A DNA stretch of 64,000 nt from Chrysomallon squamiferum (lineage: Eukaryota > Mollusca > Gastropoda > Neomphalida > Peltospiridae). The stretch spans positions 16,685,627-16,749,626 of the forward strand of contig CM022674.1 of assembly GCA_012295275.1 (NCBI GenBank), given 5' to 3'. Below the pieces are notes generated by a model. That model searched no databases and was not told the DNA's origin. It was given only the letters and a program-made list of their open reading frames with translations. Shown here one piece after another: positions 1-12,264 of the stretch. How positions within the stretch are numbered: position 1 is the first letter of the stretch; every line of letters starts with the position of its first letter. The position numbers and the translations under genes are program-made.

Positions 1-154
1 ATGCTATATTTGCGTTCGTTGTGTCTGTGGCTTATCTTTTGGTCCAAATATTTACTTACTAAAACTAGGTCCTGGCAGGAGCTCTCTGCTGACCAAAATA
101 ATCTGTTGTTCCGTAATAAAATAATAATGATGATTATTATGATGATCGTAAAAA

Positions 155-236
155 TATGGACAAGTAATAATAATAATAATAATAATAACACCACCACCAC
201 CACCACCACCACCAACAATAATAATAAAACCAATAA
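155..236. repeat. AAT and CCA microsatellite
   Basis: A run of AAT triplets, then CCA triplets, then AAT again. It lies at the outer edge of the left arm of the inverted duplication; the matching edge of the right arm, near 15400-15600, is also an expanded trinucleotide run. Positions 1-150 show no gene I can support. Confidence 0.85.
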
Positions 237-1114
237 TTAAGAAAGAAAATTTTGTCTGACATTTCATTAATTTAAATTTTTTATAATGTCTTTTTCTCCT
301 TTCTTTCATCCAATCTTGTTATTCGCTCACTGTTTATATAATTACAGTACCTGATCTGTATAGGACAGTATCGTCAATAAAATCATAAAACAAAGAAGTT
401 TTCTGAAGTATTCTTAATACATTAATTGATTAATAATGTGTTCATTTATCAGCAATGGGGAATACCTTGAATCTGGCGGTTTCGATCTCTGAAACTTTGT
501 GGTTCTTTTTTATGAAACTACGGCGTTCAAGGGTTTGAGCATCGTAGAAGGGAGGTAAGTCTGACAGTCATATTTGGTCAAATAGCAAAGTTCTCGTTCT
601 TGATGAGTTAACAATTATTAGTACAAGAATATTGACAAATAAAAACACCAATAATAACAAACATTATGCATATTAAAAAAAAAAAAAAAAACCACTTATA
701 AATCGGGTAAATTATATTTAATTTGTCTTTAAGTCTATAACACAAGAACAATCGAGTTTAAATAAAATAAATCATATCGCTTCGCTATTTTTTCCCTTTC
801 TACATTCCATAACTTTGCTTTAGTTGTTTTATTTTTAAAATTATACAGCACTAAACCAAGTGGGAAATATAAGCTCCATTGCAATAAAATGTATAATTAA
901 GTAATTCTTGCGGAATACATATGATCTATATGTTAACTGTACAAGTAAATGTAGTGTCTATTATGTACTTACAAGTAACACAAAGTAGTTTCAGTTATTT
1001 GCATTTATTTATCTGTATTTTTATCTGTATTATTTTTTACTAAGCCTTTTTTAGGCTAGGTTTTCTCTAGGTAAATGAGCCAGTTAACTGTCTATAATAA
1101 TAACAATAATAATA

Positions 1115-1133
1115 ATAGTAGTAGTAGTACTTT

Positions 1134-1183
<50 letters not shown>

Positions 1184-1217
1184 ATAATAATAATAATAAT
1201 TATTATTATTATTATTA
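1115..1217. repeat. TAG/TAA trinucleotide microsatellite
   Basis: A long run of TAG triplets passing into AAT and then ATT triplets. The mirrored position in the right arm (14284-14395) also carries AAT/ATT and AGT triplets, so the microsatellite predates the duplication but has diverged in length. Confidence 0.85.
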
Positions 1218-1349
1218 CACAGACAGTGTTTTCTATGGGTACATCCAGTAAACGTAGAATTAATTTAGTTTCAAATAAAAGAAGTAAAATGTAGATTTCA
1301 GATACAAAATTATTTTGCTATTCCCCCCTCTTAAAGAAATAAGAGGCAA

Positions 1350-1570
1350 ATGCTGTATCCCTAATCCTAATCCTTAACCTAGCTCAATTTCTACACTTAA
1401 TCCCCTTAAAATTCGTCCCCTTACGCTACTTCCAATCGTGACCCCAAATTACTTTGCATTAACACTAATGATAAAATTTAAAAGATCCTAGCTCTAACCC
1501 TAACCCTAACCGTAGCTTAACATCCAAACCTAATCCTATGGAGGTTGGGAACATTAATTCTTACGTTTAC
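1350..1570 (-). repeat. TTAGGG-like satellite, short version
   Basis: Short CCCTAA-type runs are embedded in a longer unit that also contains the phrases CCTATGGAGGTTGGGAACATT and CAAATTACTTTGCATT. The same unit, in the opposite orientation, is expanded to about 1.8 kb at 12265-14090. Only one to two units are present here, with degenerate cores. Confidence 0.75.
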
Positions 1571-2291
1571 TCTAAGCTGAGCATACTAGTTTATGTTAGC
1601 TGATAGATATCGTCAGAATCTATCCTTGTTTATTTGCTAATGAAATATTGCCCAGCATTTTCTACTTTAGTATACAACCTGAACTTTTTTTATTTCAATA
1701 GAAACTTCGCCAGTTCTAGATCAATCGATCCGCCTTTGAAACGGACCGTAAAATTAATTAAATAAACTGAAAAGAAAATCAGTTACATTTTTAATCTTTA
1801 TTACCAATATTTTATTTCTGCTATCTAAAGAAGTAGGCCAGATACATATATTAGAAAAAAAGAAGTTTTAAATGTAACCCGAGAACCTTCATCACGAGAG
1901 ACAAGATGAAGGTGTTCAAAATATCTGGATCGTTTTTCTTTTTCTTATTTCTACTAAGTTCACATTTGACAACATCATAATAGACACTTCTGTTTTCGTA
2001 AACAGTGATTCCGTGAGTTAAAACACGACAACAAATAACAATCTAACGGGAATCCTGCTTTCTGAAAGGTATTTGATATCTGACAACAAAACCAGGAATA
2101 AATTGGTGTGTGCCGCGCAGTGTGACCTTGAACCCAGATGCAAAACGTTTACGTTTGAAAAGTCGTCTGCCAAATGTTTTCTTTACAGTGAAGTTGTCAC
2201 TGGAGGCTGCAATACGCCAGTACTGAGTAAAATTTCTAGTTACTACACACAGCAGGGTAAATATCTATCTGTCTGTTTGTCTGTCTGTCTG

Positions 2292-2297
2292 TGTCTA

Positions 2298-2374
<77 letters not shown>

Positions 2375-2395
2375 AATATTTATATATATATATTC
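2292..2395. repeat. TA dinucleotide microsatellite
   Basis: A TCTG/TCTA run passes into a long TA run in the intron just after the PAN exon. The mirrored copy keeps only a short TATATAT stretch near 11211, so this tract expanded or shrank after duplication. Confidence 0.9.
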
Positions 2396-3233
2396 TGTTA
2401 ATATGTCATTATTAACGTCGATATTACGTATTTTAGCTTGATTATCTCTGAAACAAGTGATAATATTAAATGTAGTAGAAGTAGAAACACTAGTAGAAGT
2501 GATTGTGACAGTTGAAACAGTATTATAGAGAGAGATTTAAATGAAATGATAGAGTATAGGGGTGGCTTTGATTTATATAGAGAATGACTGGTTACTGCAT
2601 TACATCCTGTAAAGGTCAGAAGTGCCAGATCCAGGGAGGCTATCCCAGGCGATAATATCAGATCAGAGTAAAGTATGTGTGTGTGTTTGTGTTAATGTGT
2701 GTGTGACTATATATCTGTTTAAATATCTATCTATCTATCTGACTATCTATCTATCTATCTATCCATCTATTTATATGTCTATATATGTATATGTGTGAGT
2801 GTGTGTGTAATAGTCTGTGTGTATGTATGTGTACATTTTTTAGCGAGATACCTACCTATCTCTCTCTTAGTACCTTATTCTTTTATACATTTTGACACTT
2901 TTGTGTCTCTGGCTTTCTGTTTTTAATAATCTTTGTGTTTAAGACCTTATTAAAAGTTGTTTGACTAATTTGAAAAACAATCCTGTATTATATTTCTCAT
3001 TAATTTCTAGTTTAAAAATATCAGATTTCTATTTTCGTTACTTAATTTCAGACCTTCCGCAGATTTTTGATACAGCACTGGATGGCAAAAATCGTAGACT
3101 CTATTATTCCGGTGGCAACATTATAGAGTTCATTGACCTTCAAAGTGGCAAACAAGGAAAGTTCTAACACAGAATGGAGCCAATTTGAGACGTCTGTACG
3201 TTGACCCAGAAATGAGGTAGTTGAAACAGTAGT

Positions 3234-3238
3234 AGTAC

Positions 3239-3276
<38 letters not shown>

Positions 3277-3530
3277 ATAGTAGTAGCAGTAGCAGAAGCA
3301 ACTGTAGTAAAAGTAGTGGTAGTTAGTACAATAGTTATAGTTGTGGTGGTTTTAGAATTAGTAACTGTAATAGTAATAGCAGTTGTAGTAGAAACAATAG
3401 TATTTTGTTAATTCGCTGTAGTTATAGTAGTAATAACGGTATTATGTTATGAGTAGTAGCCATTGTTGTTGCTGCTACTGTTGTTGTTCTTATTATTGTT
3501 GTTGTTGGTGGTGGTGGTCTTCTTCTTCAT
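3234..3530. repeat. TAG/TTG-rich trinucleotide intron tract
   Basis: The intron between the two YWTD-type exons is dominated by GTA/TAG triplets and then GTT triplets. In the mirrored copy (9630-9715) the tract is much shorter. No coding signal is seen. Confidence 0.75.
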
Positions 3531-4167
3531 TTTGTCACAGGTAGTCCCCTCTTTCTTAGTTTTCATTCCTGGAAATTTCTGATCCTAATATGACACTTTA
3601 TCTGTGTTTGAATTAAGCCTATGTCTAGCACTAAAGCGAGTGCTGATATAAAAATGAATTACTAAAATTAGTTTATTGTGTTTGTCATATTTATTTTTAT
3701 TATTTGTTTTCTCTCTGTGATAGGTGTATCTTTGCTGAGATTCCCACTGAAGGAATTATACATACTGACTATGATAACAAAACAGCGCAGACAATTTCTG
3801 GCTTTGCAGAGATATATCATATCTCCTTCGATGCGACATGTACCCATTTTCCTTCTCTTTTGATTTTTACAATTCATTCAAATTTACGAGCCAACAACAG
3901 CCCATCTATCCATCTTTCTAACTACCTAACCACCTAAATAAACAAAAAATTACTGATACGAAGAGATAATGAAACACCTTTGTGAGATAGAGAGAGAGAT
4001 AGGAAGAGAAAGTATTGAATGAAAGAGAATAACGAGTATGACCAAAACAATAGATGGAGGTCGTACACAAAAAAAATAAAACTAATAAAAAAAAAAAATA
4101 TCAAAAGATTTAAAAAAATTAAAAATAAAAATACATAATTAATCCTCTTCAATGTCAGTGTATCTCG

Positions 4168-4178
4168 AATGTACTGAT

Positions 4179-4257
<79 letters not shown>

Positions 4258-4259
4258 TT
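4168..4259. repeat. TTTA tetranucleotide microsatellite at the arm's inner edge
   Basis: A pure TTTA run of about 90 bases. It marks the inner end of the left arm. The mirrored run (9001-9042, AAAT) abuts the assembly gap directly. Confidence 0.95.
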
Positions 4260-4261
4260 GA

Positions 4262-4790
4262 CATTAGAACAAAATTTTCACAATGTACAGTATGAAACTA
4301 GTGATTTGATTTGACTTTAACTTTTGTTTACTGACATTAGAACAAAATTAACAAGATGTACATACTAGCTACATCTAAACCTACTTAACTGTTACTATAA
4401 TTACTACTTCTAAAAAATTAACAAAATGTACATACTCGCTACCTCTAAACTTACTATACTATTACTATAATTATAACCACTAAAACATTAACTAGATGTA
4501 CATACTAGCTACCTCTAAACTTACTATACTATTACTATAATTATAACCACTAAAACATGAACTAGATGTACATACTAGCTTCCTCTAAACCTACTATATT
4601 GTTACTACAATTACTATTACCAAACAAATTAACAAGATATACATGCTAGCTATCCTTAAACCTACTATACTATTACTACAATTACTATCACTAAAAAAAA
4701 ATTACTATCACTAAAAATTAACTAAAAGACTATTACTAAAAAATTAACAAGATGTACATACTAGCTTCCTCTAAACCTACTAGGTCCCAC
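4262..4790. repeat. About 70-bp tandem repeat
   Basis: Roughly seven diverged copies, each carrying TTAACAAGATGTACATACTAGC, then CCTCTAAACCTACTA, then a TTACTATAATTACTA stretch. The phrase GACATTAGAACAAAATT begins the first two units. The array fills the space between the left arm and the FReD relic. No reading frame is conserved. Confidence 0.8.
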
Positions 4791-4989
4791 ACGATATACA
4801 TTTACAAATATATATTAATACAATAAAACAACAGTAAAACAACAAAAGCAACAACATGACTCAATAACAAATACACAGAACAACCATATAAACACACACT
4901 CCCCTCAGTAACAAAAACCCACAAAGATACAGCAACAAAAAGAAAGATAACAAACATTTCGCCCTAAACCAATCGCTGAAGCAAGACAG

Positions 4990-5180
4990 AACAAATCATA
5001 TTTAAAATGATCATTTCCCTGATGACTATTATACGAGTAAATAATTCTGTTCGCCTTCTCTTTATTTCAGATGAATTGAACGAATCAGGACAACTTACAC
5101 AAAAATATCAATAATCACTACATTATTAATAAAATTATCCATATTCAATGTAGCATAAAATATTTGTTCACCGAATTTGA
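4990..5180 (+). other. Relic of the 5' flank of a PAN-FReD gene
   Basis: The stretch with AAATGATCATTTCCCTGATGACTATTATACGAGTAAAT and the later CATATTCAATGTAGCATAAAAT matches, in reverse complement, the upstream flank of the intact genes (62560-62740 and 55060-55250). The flank therefore survives although the PAN exon and FReD exon 2 that should follow are missing. Confidence 0.55.
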
Positions 5181-5311
5181 TTACCTTTCTGTTTAGCTTC
5201 TGTATGTTTCTCTCTCGCTCGGTCTTTATTTTGTTATGATTTTTATTTATTGATTTTTTTTTTGTTAGCAGACATGGGACCTAGTATTTCTGTCCTTCTT
5301 TTGATGTTCAG

Positions 5312-6360
5312 GTATTTCAGAGACGGACGGACGGATCAGAAGATTTCTACAGAACGTGGCAAGAATTCAGAGACGGGTTTGGTTCATTAATTAACGAATT
5401 CTGGTTAGGTAAGTAATTAATAATAAATAATTAAAATATAAATACAAAAATCAATAGATTAAGGGAGTAATTTCAAAAATATAATGTATCAATAGGTGTG
5501 TGTATGTGTGTGCGTGTGTTTGTGAATGAGTAAGATCAAAAACAGAACACAAAAACAACAACAACAACAAAAATAACAATATTATTAAAACCAGTGAAAC
5601 CAGATAAATGAGTGAAAGAAGGAAAGAAACAAAGAAACAAGCATACAAGGAAAGAGACAAACAAAAACTTAGATAAATATCTCGATATATGGTTATTCAC
5701 TGAACCATGGATTTATCGATTATCTCTCTGATTTAACTTGCCAGGCAATGAGAACATACATCGTTTGACCAGACAGGGTTACTACGATCTAAAAATTGAC
5801 TTGGAAGATTTTGAAGGAAACACGACTTTTGCTGTCTACAAAAATTTCTCAATAACTGGAGAAGATGATTTTTATCGCTTATCAGTGCAGAAATACAGAG
5901 GAAATGTAGGTAATTTAAATGCTTTTTTCTTGTATTTTTCAACTAATATCAGATAAATAATAAAAAATAAATGCAGTTAAGTAATACGTTTATTAATATT
6001 ATAGTAAAATTCATATATAATCACTGAATATACATCGACAGATAATATATTTGTTTACCTGGATGAAATTATTTATATATATATATAGATAGTTTTGTCT
6101 ACCTATATATTTATATATATATAGGTAGACAAAACTATCTATCTATCTATCTATCTATGTATCTATCTGTTTATCTATATATCATCTATATATTTATTTA
6201 TCTATATATTTACACACTCAAACGTATGTACACACGCACAGACACACAGACACACACATATATTATATATAGATAGATAGATAGACAGATAGAACAATAT
6301 ATTTTTATATAAAACATCATTATAGATAAAATAAAATAATATATTTATAAAGATATATAA

Positions 6361-6436
<76 letters not shown>

Positions 6437-6893
6437 GTGTATTATACTTATATATGTAGATAAAACTAAATACTTATTTAGGAATATTTATTACGAATCC
6501 GGTTTAATCACAGAAACATTAAGTATTTCGTTTAGAGTAAAGTCGTGGTCGTTGTTGTTGCTGTTATATACCGGAAAACTGATTGACACGAACGTGATTC
6601 TGATAATTATAGAATATTTACTTGTAGGTGATGCCTTGATAAACACTGTAACAGATAATGTTCGTCACAATGGTATGAGATTCTCTACAAAGGACAATGG
6701 TAATTTATGTGCTAGGGGTTATAAGGGAACTGGTGGTACAATCGCTGTCATTCGGCCAATCTGAACGGTCTGTACCTCAATGGAACCAATAATTTATTTG
6801 GTGTTGGAATCAACTGGTCGCCATGGAGAGGCTATTACTATTCACTGAAGAAAACTGTAATGAAAATTCGTCCATCTTCTGTTTTGAACTAAA
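5312..6893 (+). pseudogene. FReD lectin gene, 5'-truncated and frameshifted
   Basis: Three exons equivalent to exons 3-5 of the intact genes are present: 5312-5408 (starts [19 protein letters not shown], donor GTAAGT), 5745-5909 (NENIHRLTRQGYYDLKIDLE) and 6629-6893 (starts GDALINTVTDNVRHNGMRFS). Splice phases agree (0, 1, 1, 1). The PAN exon and the first FReD exon, which carries the opening cysteines, are absent between the retained 5' flank and 5312. In the last exon one base is missing before the GAWWY-like motif near 6730, which creates an early stop; after it the usual ending ([20 protein letters not shown]) reads through in another frame. It lies on the opposite strand to the tandem cluster at 44-62 kb. 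Confidence 0.8.
6060..6440. repeat. TA, TCTA and TGTA microsatellites
   Basis: The intron before the last FReD exon holds TATC/GATA runs, a short inverted repeat around 6085-6150 (ATAGATAGTTTTGTCTACCTATATA with its reverse complement), a pure TA run at 6369-6414 and TGTA repeats. No coding signal. Confidence 0.85.
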
Positions 6894-7420
6894 ACAGGAT
6901 TGAGAATTTGAGCATCTTCTGTTATAAATTGAAACTGTAATGACAATTCGACCATCATCGGTTTTGAACTAAACCAGGATTGAGAATTTGAACATCTTCT
7001 GTTATAAATTGAAACGGTAATAAAGATTCCACCATCTTCTGTTTTGAACAAACAGTTTTAGGAACTTTTGTCTGTCTTCTGACTAAAGTTATATCTGCAA
7101 TAACAAAAATGACCATTTTCGGTTTTGAATTAAAATTGTACTGAAAATTGCACCATCTCCTTTTCTGAACTAAAATTATAATGGAAATTCGTTCATCTTC
7201 ACCTTCGAACTCAAATTGTAATGAAAATTCCACCATATGCTGTTTTGATCTAAAACTGTGACGAAAATTCGAGTATTTCTGTTTTGAAGTAAAACTGTAT
7301 AGAAAATTTGAATATTTTCGGATGTGAATTAAAACTGTGATGACAATTCGAACAACTTCTGTTTTGAACTAAAACTGTAATGAAAACTCTACAGTCGTCT
7401 TTTTTCAATTAAAACAGTTT
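6860..7420 (+). repeat. About 39-bp minisatellite derived from the FReD C-terminal codons
   Basis: The last coding stretch of the FReD exon (CTGTAATGAAAATTCG, CATCTTCTGTTTTGAACTAAAA) repeats about a dozen times downstream with drift, for example at 6937, 6997, 7030, 7190, 7330 and 7370. Each unit contains the V-L-N-stop codons. The same family flanks the 3' end of every FReD copy in the window. Confidence 0.85.
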
Positions 7421-7424
7421 TATT

Positions 7425-8341
7425 AGTTGAAACCAGACAATAGTGCTAGCCTAAATTATTATCTTGAGAAATGAAATAAAAATAAAAAGAAACACTATTC
7501 CAATTTACAGGAATGTTTTGTTTAATCAAAATACTGAAAAAAATGCCATTAAAAAAAAAACTAGAAACAGAAAGAAAATATCTGAATTGTTTATTTATTT
7601 TAGAATTTATTTCATATAGATTTATAAACTACTAATTTTGAAACAATTGCTAAATGTAAATTTATAACCATTGTTAAATTTAGTTTTATAATTGTTTTCT
7701 TTGGAAAGAGTTGTTAAATTTAAATTTATGTAAGCAAATGTTGCTGAATTATTTTATTTTAATTCGTGTTCTGGATAAAGATAAATTTATGATAATATAA
7801 AAACGAGAACTATTACTGGTATTTGAAACGTTCTGTTGATACCGGTAGATTACAAGGATCGATCCCAGCTTTATCGAGTTTGTCTTTATCACATTCGTGT
7901 TTGTTAGTGCTGACTTTATATAAAACTTACAGTATGTGTTGTACAGTATCAAATTGCTTGTACAAGATACCTCACTGCTGATATAAAAGTGTATTTTATG
8001 GAGGAAAAATTATTGAAACTTCAACCAGTGTTGACTGCAGATTTCAAAAAAAATTCGTGTTCTCTCTATAATAAAAGGAACACATTTTCATTCTTTATTT
8101 CAGTTTGTTTGTTTCTGTAGTCGTTTATTTATTTGTTGAATTTTTGTATTTATTTTTTTAAATTTGTGTCTGTTTTATTTAATTATTAATTTATTGATTT
8201 CAATATATATATAGACGTTTTCCTTAATCCCTTAGGATATTTGTAAAGGTTATTTAAAAAAAATGCATTTGTAATGATATACAAATATATTAATACATAC
8301 TTATGTACGCTTATATATATATATATATATATCTGTGCGTG

Positions 8342-8387
<46 letters not shown>

Positions 8388-8460
8388 TTGTGTATGTATT
8401 ATAAGTATGTATGAATGGATATGCATGCGTGTGTGTGTAAATAAGTGGTATAAAATACAG
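7425..8460. other. Intergenic flank with a conserved block at 7790-8040
   Basis: No gene is supported here. The block at 7790-8040 (ACCGGTAGATTACAAGGATC, CACTGCTGATATAAAAGTG) is the reverse complement of 44040-44300, and weaker copies lie at 41230-41370 and 51150-51400. It is a conserved downstream flank of the FReD unit. The remainder is AT-rich, with TA and TG dinucleotide runs at 8310-8390. Confidence 0.6.
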
Positions 8461-8479
8461 TAGTTCCTTATCGCATTGA

Positions 8480-8800
8480 GACTACTTATTTGTCCACCAT
8501 GGAGGTTCTTTTGGAAGTCCGCTTTAAGAGAGATTGTTTAAGAAGTATGAATTATGCAAGAGAGTCTACATAACAAAGGAAGAGTACTTCTTGATTATGG
8601 ACCAGCTAAAGAAGATCTCTGTTGACCACAGGAAAAACCCACCACGAGTACTTACTACCTCATGTCCACGTTTGAAATTCTTCAGTGCGCAGACACGCAG
8701 AAACTGAGCAAGAAACGCCAAACAGATGAAGACGCCAGGTCTGACCAGCTGCGGTCGCACTCCGAGGATGACCAGTTGACGCCAAAAGTAGAGTTCCTGT
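8480..8800 (+). other. Unassigned GC-richer segment abutting the gap
   Basis: The 300 bases before the N run are noticeably more GC-rich than their surroundings and contain short stop-interrupted frames (one starts MEVLLEVRFKRDCLRSM at 8501, another starts at 8662). I recognise no family. It may be a transposon fragment or an exon cut by the gap; I do not call a gene. Confidence 0.3.
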
Positions 8801-9000
8801 NNNNNNNNNNNNNNNNNNNNNNNNNNNNNNNNNNNNNNNNNNNNNNNNNNNNNNNNNNNNNNNNNNNNNNNNNNNNNNNNNNNNNNNNNNNNNNNNNNNN
8901 NNNNNNNNNNNNNNNNNNNNNNNNNNNNNNNNNNNNNNNNNNNNNNNNNNNNNNNNNNNNNNNNNNNNNNNNNNNNNNNNNNNNNNNNNNNNNNNNNNNN
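8801..9000. other. Assembly gap (200 N)
   Basis: Exactly 200 undetermined bases. The gap sits at the inner end of the right inverted arm, between the unassigned segment and the AAAT microsatellite, so the order and orientation of the two sides depend on the scaffolding. Confidence 1.
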
Positions 9001-9288
9001 CAAATAAATAGATAAATAAATAAATAAATAAATAAATAAGTACATTCGAGATACACTGACTTTTAACAGGATTAATTATGTCTTTTTTTTTTTTTTTTTT
9101 TTAAATCTTATTATTTTTATTTTTTTTTCAATTTGTTTTATTGTTTTGTTTATGACCTCCATCTCCTGTTCTGGTCGTATCGTTATTCTCTCTTTCATTC
9201 AATACTTTCTCTTCCTATCTCTCTCTCTCTATCTCACAAAGGTGTTTCATCATCTCTTCGTATTTAGTATCAGTAATTATTTATTTAT

Positions 9289-11621
<2,333 letters not shown>

Positions 11622-12264
11622 CTTCTTCTTGTCTCTCGTGATAAAGGTTCCCTTGTTACATTTAAAACTTCTTTTTTCCGATATACATACCTGGCCTACT
11701 TCTTTAGAGAGCAGAAATAAAATATTGGTAATAAAGATTAAAAATATAACTGATTTTCTAATCAGTGTATTTAATTAACTGTTACCGTCCGTTTCAAAGG
11801 CGGATCAATTGTTCTAGAACTGGCGAAGTTTCAGTTGAAATAAAACAAATTCAGGGTGTTTGCTCAAGTAGAAAATGCTGGGCAATATTTTATAAGCAAA
11901 TAAACAAAGATAGATTCTGGTTACCGCCCATTCTGAATTACATTTGGATGAACAAAACCACGTTGTGTGTAGCAGACTATATCTATCAGCTAATATAAAC
12001 TAGTATGCTCAGCTCCTGAATACCTGACATACTTTTCCTATCTGCTGGTTGTCAGTTTCGCCTTCCCCGTCCATCATACTTGTTTCATGTCCACATCGAT
12101 TACAGGAATTACAGAAATACACAATTCATGCTTGACCTGCTACACTTCTTTGTGAATTCTTTGTCGATCGGAGCGGTTGAGATCACATAATATATTGTTT
12201 ACTCGTATGAAGTCCAAAAAGTTAAAACTGTATTTGGTAAAGGACGTCATTGTTTGCACCGTGA

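Larger units (their letters stand above)
1906..3937 (+). pseudogene. PAN + YWTD-repeat secreted-type gene, left copy (broken)
   Basis: Three exons join in phase: a PAN/Apple-type exon ending at 2256 (donor GTAAAT), 3052-3216, and 3724-3937 ending in TAA. The PAN exon has spaced cysteines (VCAAQCDLEPRC, then KCFLY and GGCN). The next exon reads IFDTALDGKNRRLYYSGG, which resembles an LDL-receptor class B (YWTD) propeller blade; the last continues with EGIIHTDYDNK. A start with a hydrophobic leader (MKVFKISGSFFFFLFLL) lies at 1906. The leader is out of frame with the PAN exon, and an in-frame TAA precedes NNNLTGILLSERYL. Exon 3052-3216 is 165 bases where the mirrored copy has 166; the missing base near 3160 brings a stop right after GKF. 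The family assignment is by motif only. I call it a pseudogene. Confidence 0.6.
230..4260 (+). repeat. Left arm of a large inverted duplication
   Basis: This segment reappears in reverse complement at about 9001-15400. Matching landmarks, in mirrored order, are the outer block at 240-340 with 15255-15380, the flank at 580-1060 with 14560-15030, the TTAGGG-like satellite, the PAN exon, both YWTD-type exons, and the inner TTTA microsatellite. In the PAN exon the arms differ at roughly 6 percent of positions by eye. Apart from the pseudogene exons the arm is intronic or intergenic AT-rich sequence; 240-1100 holds nothing else I can identify. Confidence 0.85.

Noticed and set aside
7790-8040. tRNA gene or SINE suggested by GGATCGATCCCAGC
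   Set aside because: The B-box resemblance is weak, no A-box lies at tRNA spacing, and no cloverleaf can be drawn. It is better described as a conserved flank of the FReD unit.
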